Shown: one piece after another, positions 46,229-55,233 of the stretch | How positions within the stretch are numbered: position 1 is the stretch's first letter | Layout of the letters: each line of letters opens with the position of its first letter | Assembly: GCA_934182465.1 (NCBI GenBank) | Contig: CAKPRG010000003.1 | Coordinates: forward strand, 124,001-188,000 | DNA from: an uncultured Clostridia bacterium | GTDB taxonomy: Bacteria; Bacillota; Clostridia; TANB77; CAG-508 | Direction: 5' to 3' | Length of the DNA: 64,000 nucleotides | The notes under the pieces: model-generated | What the model was told of the DNA's origin: nothing | The model's input: only the letters and a program-made list of their open reading frames with translations | The model's database searches: none | Translations under genes and position numbers: made by a program

Positions 46229-47431
46229 TTAATTTGCAATTTTTTGAGTAATCATTGGTGTATCTTCTGTTATTCTTTCAAAAGTATATCCATTTTCTTT
46301 TCCAAAATGAATTATGTCTTTTAATGCATCTAGTGTTTTTTTGTTTCCAGCAAAATCATGCATTAATACCATATTTATTCGTCCTTTTTTAAACCCTTTT
46401 GTTACATTAGAATATACAGCTTCTGAAGTCTTTACATCTCCAGAATCTCCTGAAGAGACATTCCAATCATAATATTTATATCCTTTTTCTAACATTGCTT
46501 CAGCAAGTTTTGTCATTATTCCAGGATTAAATCTGCTAACTGTATTTGAACTACCACCTGGAAATCTCATAATTTTAGTATCTACACCAGTTGTTTCTTT
46601 AATTTTTTGATTTAAATTTGTAAAATTACTTACACCATCTTCTAAAGATTTATATATTTCTTTATATTTATGTGATGTTCCATGTAATGCTATTGTATGG
46701 CCTTCTGCTATTTCTCTTTTTATCAATTCTTCTCTTTTTGAACCTACTGTATAATCCAATACAAAAAAAGTTGCCTTTACATTTTCTTCTTTCAAAATAT
46801 CCAAAATATGTGGAGTTATATCTGTACTTGGGCCGTCATCAAATGTTAAATAAATAACATTTTGATTTTGTGGTTCTTCATTTTCTATAATAATTCTTTC
46901 TTCAGAAACAGAATTTCCTGAAGAATCTTTTGCTGTATATATTAATTTGTATTTATGTTCTGCTATATTTTCTTTTGTAATTTGAACATTTGCAGTAATA
47001 TCTCCATCATAATTATCTGTTGCTTCATATCCAGGTTCTTCATATTTTTGATTAACTGATAGATTTGTAATTTTATTACCTTTTAAATTAATTGTTGGTG
47101 CTACATCATCTATTACATATACATTTCTAGTTGCATATTCTTTTCCTTTAATTAAATAATGTACTTTACAATTTCCTACTTTATTTGTATCTACATCACT
47201 TTTTATTTCTAAATCATTTGAAATATCTTTATTATTCTTTAAAGCTATTGCACCACTTTCCTCATAATTATTACCAACTTCAATTTTCAAATTTGTATCT
47301 CCATTTAATTGTATAATTGGTTCTTGTATTGCATAATATATTGCAAGTGAACTTCCAACAACAATTCCTAAAATTAAAATTGCTAATATTATATATAGCA
47401 TTACTTTGCCATTAAAATTTTGTACTTTCAT
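46229..47431 (-). CDS. Polysaccharide deacetylase (NodB) with two Ig-like DUF5011 domains
   Basis: 400 residues. An N-terminal membrane helix (VMLYIILAILILGIVVGSSLAIYYA) anchors it outside the cell. Two DUF5011-type domains follow (IQLNGDTNLKIEVGNNYEESGAIA and INLKGNKITNLSVNQKYEEPGYEATDNYDGDI). The NodB domain has YLTFDDGPS (metal Asp pair), LHGTSHKY (His-x3-His), MRFPGGSS and VLMHDF. It probably removes acetyl groups from peptidoglycan or N-acetylglucosamine polymers, a common route to lysozyme resistance. A DUF3298 gene lies directly upstream on the same strand. Confidence 0.9.
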   Translation of the reverse strand: MKVQNFNGKVMLYIILAILILGIVVGSSLAIYYAIQEPIIQLNGDTNLKIEVGNNYEESGAIALKNNKDISNDLEIKSDVDTNKVGNCKVHYLIKGKEYATRNVYVIDDVAPTINLKGNKITNLSVNQKYEEPGYEATDNYDGDITANVQITKENIAEHKYKLIYTAKDSSGNSVSEERIIIENEEPQNQNVIYLTFDDGPSTDITPHILDILKEENVKATFFVLDYTVGSKREELIKREIAEGHTIALHGTSHKYKEIYKSLEDGVSNFTNLNQKIKETTGVDTKIMRFPGGSSNTVSRFNPGIMTKLAEAMLEKGYKYYDWNVSSGDSGDVKTSEAVYSNVTKGFKKGRINMVLMHDFAGNKKTLDALKDIIHFGKENGYTFERITEDTPMITQKIAN

Positions 47432-47648
47432 TTTTAACTCCCTACTTTATTACTTTAATTAGTATGTTTAATTTTTATAACATTATTCTGTTTGTATATT
47501 ATACACCTTATATAAATTAAAAGAAACACATTTAATAAATTCTTAATAAATATTTTATTTAAATTTGCTATATATTTTTTTTGACATGCCGCGTAAGTTT
47601 CTATAATTCATTCTTTTAAATCATATATTCTAAAGATAAATTATATAT

Positions 47649-48377
47649 TTATTCTTTTATTTCAAACTCTGGAAATCCCATATACCCTGGTGCAATAGCA
47701 TATTTATCAAAAATTATAACAACATTACCATTTTCATTTATATAAAAGTTTTCATTTTCCGAAACACCATTAAAATAATTATCTTCACCTTTTCCTTGCA
47801 TATCATTTTTATAAAAATATTTTATATTTTTATTTTCACTTTCTTGTTTTTGGATTTCATTATAAATTTGCTTATCAACTATTTCTTTCCAATTTTTTCC
47901 TAGCATATCTTTTAAATTTATTTTTTCACCATTTTCTATATTGTAATTGAATGTATGAATTTCTGTAAAACTAGAATTTACTCCCTCTTCTTTTTTTAAA
48001 ACAAAAGATAATTTTTTATTATCATTATATTTTATTTCATAATCTATTCTAATATTATTTTTACAAAAAATTTTTCCCTGATTGTTATTCATTATTTCTA
48101 ATTTTTCTTGTAAATTTTCTGATGTAGATTGTTCAGACAAATTTGAAATTTCATTTACTATTAATTCTGCTATTTTTTCTTGTATTTCTTCAGAACGAAC
48201 TTCTTCTGATATTGGTATTTTTGCCTCTTGGCTTGTTTGTGCAGTAATCTTATTCTTATTTTTAAACAAATTTGTTATTATGGAATTTTTTATATTAGTT
48301 TTGCTTAATACATAAAAATTTAGCGAAACTATAATAATTGTAAAAATAAGAATTAATACTAAAAATTTCTTTTTCAT
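47649..48377 (-). CDS. Secreted DUF3298 (PdaC/RsiV-like) protein
   Basis: 242 residues from MKKKFLVLILIF, which follows AAAAGGAATTAAAAAT; a longer N-terminus is rejected. An uncleaved signal or anchor helix (KFLVLILIFTIIIVSLNFYVL) precedes the outer domain. IHTFNYNIENGEKINLKDMLGKNW and the end FYINENGNVVIIFDKYAIAPGYMGFPEFEI are typical of DUF3298. In B. subtilis PdaC the same domain is fused to a peptidoglycan deacetylase. Here it is a separate gene 218 bases upstream of one, suggesting a joint role at the cell wall. Confidence 0.82.
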   Translation of the reverse strand: MKKKFLVLILIFTIIIVSLNFYVLSKTNIKNSIITNLFKNKNKITAQTSQEAKIPISEEVRSEEIQEKIAELIVNEISNLSEQSTSENLQEKLEIMNNNQGKIFCKNNIRIDYEIKYNDNKKLSFVLKKEEGVNSSFTEIHTFNYNIENGEKINLKDMLGKNWKEIVDKQIYNEIQKQESENKNIKYFYKNDMQGKGEDNYFNGVSENENFYINENGNVVIIFDKYAIAPGYMGFPEFEIKE

Positions 48378-48534
48378 ATTTTTAATTCCTTTTCTCTTTT
48401 TATTATAGTTTCGCCAACATTTTTTACATATATACATATATATGTAAATTTTTTTAAATTTTTCATAACAAAATATATTTTTATTTAATTATATCTACTA
48501 ATATTTTATATTAATTAAACATTATTTTGATATC

Positions 48535-50991
48535 TTAATTTGCATTACTTATTTCTATTTTTTCATCTTTAGCAGTAAGTACAACTTTTTTCTTTGGTTT
48601 TATTTCATCATTTAAAATACCTTCTGCAATTTTATCTTCTATTAGATTTTGTATTGCTCTTCTTAATGGTCTTGCACCATAATTCAAATCTGTTCCTTCT
48701 TTTGCTATTAATTCTTTTGCTTTTTCATCGACTTCAAATTTGATATTTTGTTTACTCATGCGTTCTTGTACTACTCTTAGCATATTATCAATAATCTCTG
48801 AAACATTAGCTTTAGACAATTTATGAAATACTATAATTTCATCTATTCTGTTTAAAAATTCTGGCTTAAATTCTCTTTTAGCTTCTTGAATTACAGATTT
48901 TTTCATTTCATCATTTTCCGTTTTTAATTTTTCTTCGTTTTCTACAATATTTCCTGAGAAACCTAGAGTCTTTTTATCTGTAATTAATCTAGCCCCAACA
49001 TTTGATGTCATAATTATTACTGTATTTTTAAAGTTTACAGTTCTTCCTTGGCTATCTGTTAATCTTCCATCATCTAATATTTGTAATAGTAAATTCATTA
49101 CATCTGGATGTGCTTTTTCTATTTCATCAAAAAGTATTACTGAATATGGTTTTCTACGAACTTTTTCTGTTAATCCACCAGCTTCTTCATATCCAACATA
49201 TCCTGGAGGTGCACCTATAAGTTTAGATGTTGAATGTCCTTCCATAAATTCTGACATATCAACACGAATCATTGCATTTTCATCACCAAATAAACATTCT
49301 GCTAATGCTTTTGTTAATTCAGTTTTACCAACACCTGTTGGCCCTAAAAATAGAAATGATCCTATTGGTCTATTTGGATCTTTTAAACCAACTCTACTTC
49401 TTCTTATTGCTCTTGCAACAGCACTTACAGCTTCATCTTGACCTACTACTCTTTTATGCAATTCATTCTCTAAATTTTTTAGTCTTGCAGTTTCTGTTTC
49501 AGTAATTTTGCTAGTTTCTATTCCAGTCCATCTTGATACTATTTTTGCTATTTCTTCTTTTCCTATGTTTACAATCTTTTTAGTATTTTTTTCTTTCCAA
49601 TTTGAATTTTCTTTTTCTAATTCTTCTTTTATTTTTCTTTCTTTATCTCTTAGTTTCGCTGCTCTTTCAAAGTCTTGAACATTTATTGCTTCTTCTTTTT
49701 CTTGTCCTGTAATTTGTAATTTTTCTTGTAATTTCTTTAAATTCTCTGGTTCAATATATGTTTCTAATCGAGCTTTAGCAGATGCTTCATCTATTAAATC
49801 TATTGCCTTATCTGGTAAGAATCTATCATTTATATATCTGCTAGAAAGTTCTACTGCACTATCTATTGCTTCATCTGTAATTTTAACATTATGATGTGCT
49901 TCATATTTATCTCTTAATCCTTTTAAAATTTTTTTGCAGTCTTCCAAAGATGGTTCTTCTACAATTATAGGTTGAAATCTTCTTTCTAATGCACTATCTT
50001 TTTCGATATATTTTCTATATTCGTTTAATGTCGTTGCACCAACTACTTGAATTTCTCCTCTTGCTAAAAGTGGTTTTAATATATTAGCAGCATCAATTGC
50101 ACCTTCTGCTGCACCAGCTCCAACTATTGTATGAATTTCATCTATAAATAAAATTACATCTTTTGCTTTTTTTACTTCATTTAAGCATTTCTTAATTCTT
50201 TCTTCAAAATCTCCTCTATATTTAGCACCTGCGACCATAGAACTAATATCCAAAGTTACAACTCTTTTATTTTTCAAAATTTCTGGAACTGTACCAGCAA
50301 CAATTTTTTGTGCTAATCCTTCTATAACAGCTGTTTTACCAACGCCAGGTTCACCAATTAAACATGGATTATTTTTAGTTCTTCTAGATAAAACTTCAAT
50401 AACTCTTTCTGTTTCAACTTTTCTTCCTATAACTGGATCTAGTAATCCTTCTTTAGCTTGTTTTGTTAAATCATTTCCGAATTGATTTAATGTTTGAGTT
50501 GAATTATAGCTATTTTTTTCTTGTTTCATTCCATTATCATCTTTTGTATAATTTTCAAAATCATTTAAAACTTGATTAATGTCATTATATAATTCTTCTG
50601 GATCTACTCCTAAATCTAGCATTATTCTAACTGCTACGCTGTCTCCTTCTTTCATAATTCCTATTAATAAATGTTCTGTTCCTATATATTCAGTACCAAG
50701 TCTTTTAGCTTCTAAAAATGCATTTTCTATAATTTTCTTAGTTCTTGGTGTAAATCCAATTACCATTGTTTGACTAGAAGGATTCATTCCTATTAATTCT
50801 TCTATTTTATCGATAATATTCTCTGGAGTAATATTTTGTTTTTCCAAAACTTTACTTGCAACACCACTTTCTTCACATGCCAAACCATATAAAATATGTT
50901 CTGTTCCAATATAATTGTGGCCAAGTTCTATTGCAATCTCATTTGCTATTTCCAAAACTTTTTCTCCACTTTTTGTAAATTTATATGTCAT
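48535..50991 (-). CDS. clpC: ATP-dependent Clp protease ATPase subunit ClpC
   Basis: 818 residues from MTYKFTKSGEKVL, whose ATG follows GGAGTGATTGCGT. Two N-terminal repeats (IGTEHILYGL and IGTEHLLIGI), two AAA+ modules with Walker A motifs GEPGVGKTA and GPTGVGKTEL, and a middle UVR-type coiled coil (INVQDFERAAKLRDKERKI) identify ClpC. It unfolds phosphoarginine-tagged or adaptor-bound proteins for ClpP. It lies downstream of mcsA and mcsB, the usual order. CtsR is missing from the head of the operon. Confidence 0.97.
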   Translation of the reverse strand: MTYKFTKSGEKVLEIANEIAIELGHNYIGTEHILYGLACEESGVASKVLEKQNITPENIIDKIEELIGMNPSSQTMVIGFTPRTKKIIENAFLEAKRLGTEYIGTEHLLIGIMKEGDSVAVRIMLDLGVDPEELYNDINQVLNDFENYTKDDNGMKQEKNSYNSTQTLNQFGNDLTKQAKEGLLDPVIGRKVETERVIEVLSRRTKNNPCLIGEPGVGKTAVIEGLAQKIVAGTVPEILKNKRVVTLDISSMVAGAKYRGDFEERIKKCLNEVKKAKDVILFIDEIHTIVGAGAAEGAIDAANILKPLLARGEIQVVGATTLNEYRKYIEKDSALERRFQPIIVEEPSLEDCKKILKGLRDKYEAHHNVKITDEAIDSAVELSSRYINDRFLPDKAIDLIDEASAKARLETYIEPENLKKLQEKLQITGQEKEEAINVQDFERAAKLRDKERKIKEELEKENSNWKEKNTKKIVNIGKEEIAKIVSRWTGIETSKITETETARLKNLENELHKRVVGQDEAVSAVARAIRRSRVGLKDPNRPIGSFLFLGPTGVGKTELTKALAECLFGDENAMIRVDMSEFMEGHSTSKLIGAPPGYVGYEEAGGLTEKVRRKPYSVILFDEIEKAHPDVMNLLLQILDDGRLTDSQGRTVNFKNTVIIMTSNVGARLITDKKTLGFSGNIVENEEKLKTENDEMKKSVIQEAKREFKPEFLNRIDEIIVFHKLSKANVSEIIDNMLRVVQERMSKQNIKFEVDEKAKELIAKEGTDLNYGARPLRRAIQNLIEDKIAEGILNDEIKPKKKVVLTAKDEKIEISNAN

Positions 50992-51016
50992 ACGCAATCA
51001 CTCCTTTCAATTGCAG

Positions 51017-52033
51017 TTAATTTTCTTTAATTATATTTTGTAATATTTTTGCCCTTTCTATTTGCATTTCATCTTTTGTTAATGTTCTTCCTAAATATTT
51101 TTGTAAATTTGCAGGTTTAGTATATAGTAACATCTTTTTTATTTTTATATCTGTTAATTCTAATAATATTCCTAAATCAACTCCCAATTTGACTTCGGAA
51201 ATTAATTTATTTGATTCTTCTAAACTCATTCTTTTTGCATATAATAAAATTCCTAAACTTCTGTATATGCTATCTTCTAGATTTTTACTATTCTCTGCTA
51301 AAAATTTTCTTGCTATTCTTTCTTGTTCTACAATTTTTTCTGTAATTATTTTCAAATTTGCAATTGTATCTTTTTCTGATATACCTAAAGTTTGTCTATT
51401 AGAAATTTGATAAACATCTGAATCTTTTTTGCTATATTCTCCATATTCATTTCTTATGTTCATACCAAAATTTTCAACTATATCTAATATTTTTTGTAAA
51501 TTTCCTGTTTTTTTAAGTCCTGGTAAATGAACTAGTATAGAAGCTTTCATTCCTGTTCCTACATTTACTAAATCACTTGTTAAATATCCAAATTTTTTAT
51601 CAAATGCAATTTTTTCTTCATTTTTTAATTTTTGATCAATTTCTGATATTAAATTGAAGCTATTATCAATTTCTAAACCACTATTAAATACTTGTATTTC
51701 TATATGATCTAGTTCATTTAACATTATACAAATATTTTCTTCATCATTTATACATATTGCTTCAACATCTGTATTATCAGATATAAATTCTTGATTTACT
51801 AAATTTTTCTCTAATAGGCTTTGTTTTGTTATTAAGTCCATATCTTTTAACCTTTGCAATTTCAAACCATAACCTAATTTTGGTAATATTTTTCGCGTTC
51901 TTTCTACTACATTTTGCAAATCTTTTTCAGTTGCTTTTGCTATAAATGGAATATCTGCAAAATTTCTTGAAAGCTTAATCCTTGTAGATAATACAACATC
52001 ATTTTCTTTTCCTGGTTCACAATACCAATTCAT
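51017..52033 (-). CDS. mcsB: McsB-family protein-arginine kinase, altered active site
   Basis: 338 residues. It follows mcsA (overlapping by one base) and precedes clpC by 25 bases. The fold is that of McsB: VVLSTRIKLSRNF, ICIMLNELDHIEIQ, YLTSDLVNVGTGMKASILVHLP and VYQISNRQTLGISEKD. McsB phosphorylates arginines to mark proteins for ClpCP. Compared with B. subtilis, NEEDHIRIQ is NELDHIEIQ (106-114): the second, catalytic-type Glu is Leu and the phosphate-binding Arg is Glu. SCPTNVGTGLR becomes SDLVNVGTGMK. Kinase activity is therefore doubtful; an adaptor role is possible. Confidence 0.9.
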   Translation of the reverse strand: MNWYCEPGKENDVVLSTRIKLSRNFADIPFIAKATEKDLQNVVERTRKILPKLGYGLKLQRLKDMDLITKQSLLEKNLVNQEFISDNTDVEAICINDEENICIMLNELDHIEIQVFNSGLEIDNSFNLISEIDQKLKNEEKIAFDKKFGYLTSDLVNVGTGMKASILVHLPGLKKTGNLQKILDIVENFGMNIRNEYGEYSKKDSDVYQISNRQTLGISEKDTIANLKIITEKIVEQERIARKFLAENSKNLEDSIYRSLGILLYAKRMSLEESNKLISEVKLGVDLGILLELTDIKIKKMLLYTKPANLQKYLGRTLTKDEMQIERAKILQNIIKEN

Positions 52034-52638
52034 TATTCATTTCCTCCTTCCTCTTTTGTTTCATTTTTAGATTCATTCTTTTCTTCTACTTTCTTATCTT
52101 CGCTTTTGCTTTTTGTTTTTTCTTTTGGATTTTCTTTTAATTTTTTTATTTCATCTCTAACTTTTGCAGCCTCTTCATAGTTTTCTTCTTTTATATATTC
52201 TTTAATTTTTCTTTCTAGTTCTGCAATTTTGTCTTCATTATTAGAAACTTTTTCAGTCTTTATTTTTTCTATTGTTGTATCTTGGTTGCTATTTCCTAAA
52301 TATACACTACCACCTTGAATTCTATTTAATATTGGTTTTAGTTTTTTTTCAAAAGTTTTATAGCAATTCGCACAACCTATCTTTCCAGTATTTAAAAATT
52401 CATCAAATGTAGTTTTGCAGTTCTCACATATTAATTGTTTTTCTCTATTTAATAATGGCATATCGTAATCACTAAATATATCACCTAAAAATCCTGATAA
52501 ATCTATTGGCATATAAAAGTCATCAATACCAAAATCCTTTCCACATTTAGAACATAAATGTAATTCTTGTTTGTTTCCATTTATAACTTGAATGTATTGA
52601 ACTGTTGCTTCTCTTTTTCCACAACGATCACATAACAT
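52033..52638 (-). CDS. mcsA: McsA, zinc-binding activator of McsB
   Basis: 201 residues from MLCDRCGKREATV. Nearer in-frame ATG choices abut the AGGAG. Four CxxC pairs (CDRC, CSKC, CENC, CANC) bind zinc. A C-terminal UVR motif (LERKIKEYIKEENYEEAAKVRDEIKKLK) is followed by a charged tail. McsA activates McsB and also protects against heavy-metal stress in relatives. First gene of the mcsA-mcsB-clpC operon. No ctsR gene precedes it, and I find no CtsR-type direct heptads in the upstream region. Confidence 0.95.
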   Translation of the reverse strand: MLCDRCGKREATVQYIQVINGNKQELHLCSKCGKDFGIDDFYMPIDLSGFLGDIFSDYDMPLLNREKQLICENCKTTFDEFLNTGKIGCANCYKTFEKKLKPILNRIQGGSVYLGNSNQDTTIEKIKTEKVSNNEDKIAELERKIKEYIKEENYEEAAKVRDEIKKLKENPKEKTKSKSEDKKVEEKNESKNETKEEGGNE

Positions 52639-52708
52639 ATATATCATCTCCTAATCTTTATTCTATATTTTACCTTTTATACTCTTATAATATACTCCCA
52701 AAATAAAA

Positions 52709-52735
52709 AACATTCAAATTCAAAATTCGAATGTT
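52709..52735 (-). terminator. Terminator between 52799 gene and mcsA
   Basis: AACATTCAAATT and AATTCGAATGTT pair with one mismatch; T-rich on the minus strand. Confidence 0.7.
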
Positions 52736-52798
52736 TTCGCTATTTTTATATTATTTTCGATTGTTTTTAGCACTCTTTCCTCTTGATTGCTAACTTTT

Positions 52799-53269
52799 TT
52801 AAAAATTTAAACTTTTTTCTGCTTTTTGTTTCATCAAATTGTATTTCTTTAAAAATACTCTTCCTCTATTTACTGTTATCATATCAAAAATAAGGCTATA
52901 TTCATCATTTTCTACAATGTAATTTACCTTAGCTTTTAATTTTTTGTCTTGATAATTCATTATCTTTACATCATCTATAAATTGGTTTCTTAATGGTTCT
53001 ATTCTTCTGTCATTTTGAAATTTTTCTTTCATTTTATTTGTATATCTATTGCTGTCTTGATCTTCCATTAATCTATCTGCTATTTTTTCAATTTCTACTT
53101 TTAAATCTTCTATACTTTTATTTGGATAATCTTTTTTATAGTTTTCTATACTATTTTTTTCAAAAAATCCATTATTAACATTATATTTTCCAGTATTATA
53201 TTGATGTAAAATAAATCCAAATACTGAAAAAACGCTAATAATAAAAATTATAATAAATAATAAATTCAT
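52799..53269 (-). CDS. Membrane-anchored protein of unknown function
   Basis: 156 residues. One N-terminal membrane helix (LLFIIIFIISVFSVFGFILH), then a helical segment (ENYKKDYPNKSIEDLKVEIEKIADRLMEDQDSNRYTNKMKEKF) and a beta-like end (KLKAKVNYIVENDEYSLIFDMITVNRGRVFLKKYNLM) that recalls Tim44-like or NTF2-like folds. I cannot name a family. A 600-base repeat-rich region lies upstream of it. Confidence 0.6.
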   Translation of the reverse strand: MNLLFIIIFIISVFSVFGFILHQYNTGKYNVNNGFFEKNSIENYKKDYPNKSIEDLKVEIEKIADRLMEDQDSNRYTNKMKEKFQNDRRIEPLRNQFIDDVKIMNYQDKKLKAKVNYIVENDEYSLIFDMITVNRGRVFLKKYNLMKQKAEKSLNF

Positions 53270-53347
53270 AATTTTTCCTCTTCTGTTTTATCTAGAATTG
53301 CAACTACCATTTAATTTTTATATGTAAAATAAATATTTAATTTTAAA

Positions 53348-53419
53348 GGTTGCACATTTTAAAGTTGGGCGTAAGCCTTTATATAATAGGAAGTGCAAAG
53401 CACTTTACTATTATATAAA
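53348..53419 (+). repeat. Dispersed palindromic element, copy E
   Basis: GGTTGCACATTTT, GGGCGTAAGCC, then TATATAATAGGAAGTGC-AAA-GCACTTTACTATTATATA. It is the best full-length example of the family. Confidence 0.9.
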
Positions 53420-53504
53420 GAAATTATATCAAATAACTTTAATTTTAACAATATTTGTTTCAAATTTGTAATATTTTATATTTATATTGACAATTTGATA
53501 TATT

Positions 53505-53826
53505 ATTTTGAAATACGGCATAGCAATCAAACGAGCTTTGTGAGTGCGAATGAAGCAATCTTTTTATAGTATAGTGAATCAAAGATTTTAGCAATAATGT
53601 ATTAATACAATTTGATACATATTATTTTGAAATACCGCGTAGCAATCAAACGAGCTTTGCGAGTGCGAATGGAGTAATCTTCTTATAGTATAGCACATCA
53701 AAGATTTTAGCAATAATGTATTAATACAATTTGATACATATTATTTTGAAATACCGCGTAGCGATTAAACGAGCTTTGCGAGTGCGAATGGAGTAATCTT
53801 CTTGAAGATTGCGACAACAAGGTATG
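53505..53826. repeat. 119-bp tandem repeat, three units (third partial)
   Basis: Units begin ATTTTGAAATAC at 53505, 53624 and 53743, an exact 119-base period. Each has a GC-richer core AACGAGCTTTGCGAGTGCGAA and an AATCTT/AAGATT hairpin. In unit 3 the hairpin is a perfect AATCTTC-TT-GAAGATT-type palindrome and the unit then diverges. Units differ at scattered bases. Confidence 0.9.
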
Positions 53827-53872
53827 TAAAAATAATATTATCAAATTGTAAAATAGGTTAAAATTCACTAAT

Positions 53873-55204
53873 TTATTTTGGCAATTTAATTGTAAAAATT
53901 GTACCTTTTGGTTTATTATGAGAAGCTTTTATAGTACCATTATGTGCTTTTACAATTACATCTGCAATTGAAAGCCCTAAACCACTACCACCAGTTTCTC
54001 TATTTCTAGCTTTATCTTCTCTATAAAATCTGTCAAATATATGTGTTATTGCTTCTTCACTAATTCCTACACCAGTATCTTTTACTTCTATAACACATTT
54101 TCCATCTTTGCTATATGTGTTTATTTCAATACAATCTCCCTTTTCAGTATACTTAATAGCATTATCTAGTAAAATAACCATTACTTGATAAATTTTGCTT
54201 GTATCAACAAAAGCCTCTTCTTCATATTGCAAATTCAACTTCATTTGTTTTTCTTCAAACTCTGCCATCTCGATATAAGGTTTAGCCATTCCATCAATTA
54301 ATTCATCTATGTCTACTTTTTCTTTATTTAATTTTATATTATTTTCATCAGCTCTTGCTAAAATCATTAAATCTTTTGTAAGTTTTGTTAGTCTTTTTGT
54401 TTCATTTAAAGTAAGCATTATATCTTCTGATTTATCTATAATTTTAGCATCTGGTTCCTGCAATAATAGTTCTTGTTTTGCCTGAATAATTGTAAGTGGT
54501 GTTCGTAGTTCATGAGAAGCATTTTGTACAAATTCCATTTGCTTTTTTAAAGTGTTTGCAATTGGTACTAATGTTTTTTTAGATAATATATAGCTTGCTA
54601 TTATTGACATTATTATTCCTGTTAATATACCTACTGAAATGATATCCATATAATGTGATATTAATTCATTTTCACTATCTACATTTATAAGCAATTGAAT
54701 ATATCTTAAATTTTCATCACTATCTGAATCTAGTTTTAAATTTATCGCTCTATAATTATAAGTATTATTTATACAAATTTCGTATATTTTATTTAATATT
54801 TTTTTATTAAAATCTAATTGAGCAAGATATTCATTATAATTTCTTCCTAAGTCGTCTGAATTTAAAACATTAGAATCTCCATCTCTTAATATTACTATAA
54901 CTTTTGGATTTGTAACTTTTCTTGATAAAACATAATCTCGCATTGCATTAATTGAATTTGCAAATTCTTCTTTTTTTGAACCTTGTGATTGTATAAAATA
55001 ATTTGAAAGTCCTTGAAGATTATTGTCAGCTTCTAAATATATATCTGCACATTCTTTTAATGTTAAATCAACTGATGAATATGTAATGTTTCTAACTAGA
55101 CAAAATATTAATATTCCAAATATAGAAAATATTATTGCAAAAGCACATATATTATAAAGTGTATGTTTTAATAATTGTTTTTTGAACCTATCCTGTTCAT
55201 TCAT
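53873..55204 (-). CDS. Sensor histidine kinase (OmpR-partner type)
   Basis: 443 residues. Two membrane helices (about 15-36 and 188-207) bracket an outer sensor domain. The H-box is ASHELRTPLTIIQAKQELL. ATPase boxes follow: VILLDNAIKYTEKG (N), VKDTGVGI (G1), IFDRFYREDKARNRETGGSGLGLSI (F/G2). It autophosphorylates and passes phosphate to the response regulator encoded 29 bases upstream. The signal is unknown; the layout resembles CiaH-like kinases. The Shine-Dalgarno AAGGAG is about 14 bases from the ATG, rather far. Confidence 0.92.
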   Translation of the reverse strand: MNEQDRFKKQLLKHTLYNICAFAIIFSIFGILIFCLVRNITYSSVDLTLKECADIYLEADNNLQGLSNYFIQSQGSKKEEFANSINAMRDYVLSRKVTNPKVIVILRDGDSNVLNSDDLGRNYNEYLAQLDFNKKILNKIYEICINNTYNYRAINLKLDSDSDENLRYIQLLINVDSENELISHYMDIISVGILTGIIMSIIASYILSKKTLVPIANTLKKQMEFVQNASHELRTPLTIIQAKQELLLQEPDAKIIDKSEDIMLTLNETKRLTKLTKDLMILARADENNIKLNKEKVDIDELIDGMAKPYIEMAEFEEKQMKLNLQYEEEAFVDTSKIYQVMVILLDNAIKYTEKGDCIEINTYSKDGKCVIEVKDTGVGISEEAITHIFDRFYREDKARNRETGGSGLGLSIADVIVKAHNGTIKASHNKPKGTIFTIKLPK

Positions 55205-55233
55205 TTTAGTTTGATTTACTCCTTTTACATAAA

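Larger units (their letters stand above)
53270..53872. other. Repeat-filled intergenic region, 603 bases
   Basis: Between the histidine-kinase gene and the 52799-53269 gene. It holds palindromic element copy E and three 119-bp tandem units. It is noticeably more GC-rich in the repeat cores than its surroundings. No open frame looks coding. Confidence 0.7.

Noticed and set aside
52639..52708. CtsR operator upstream of mcsA
   Set aside because: No tandem GGTCAAA-type heptads are present.
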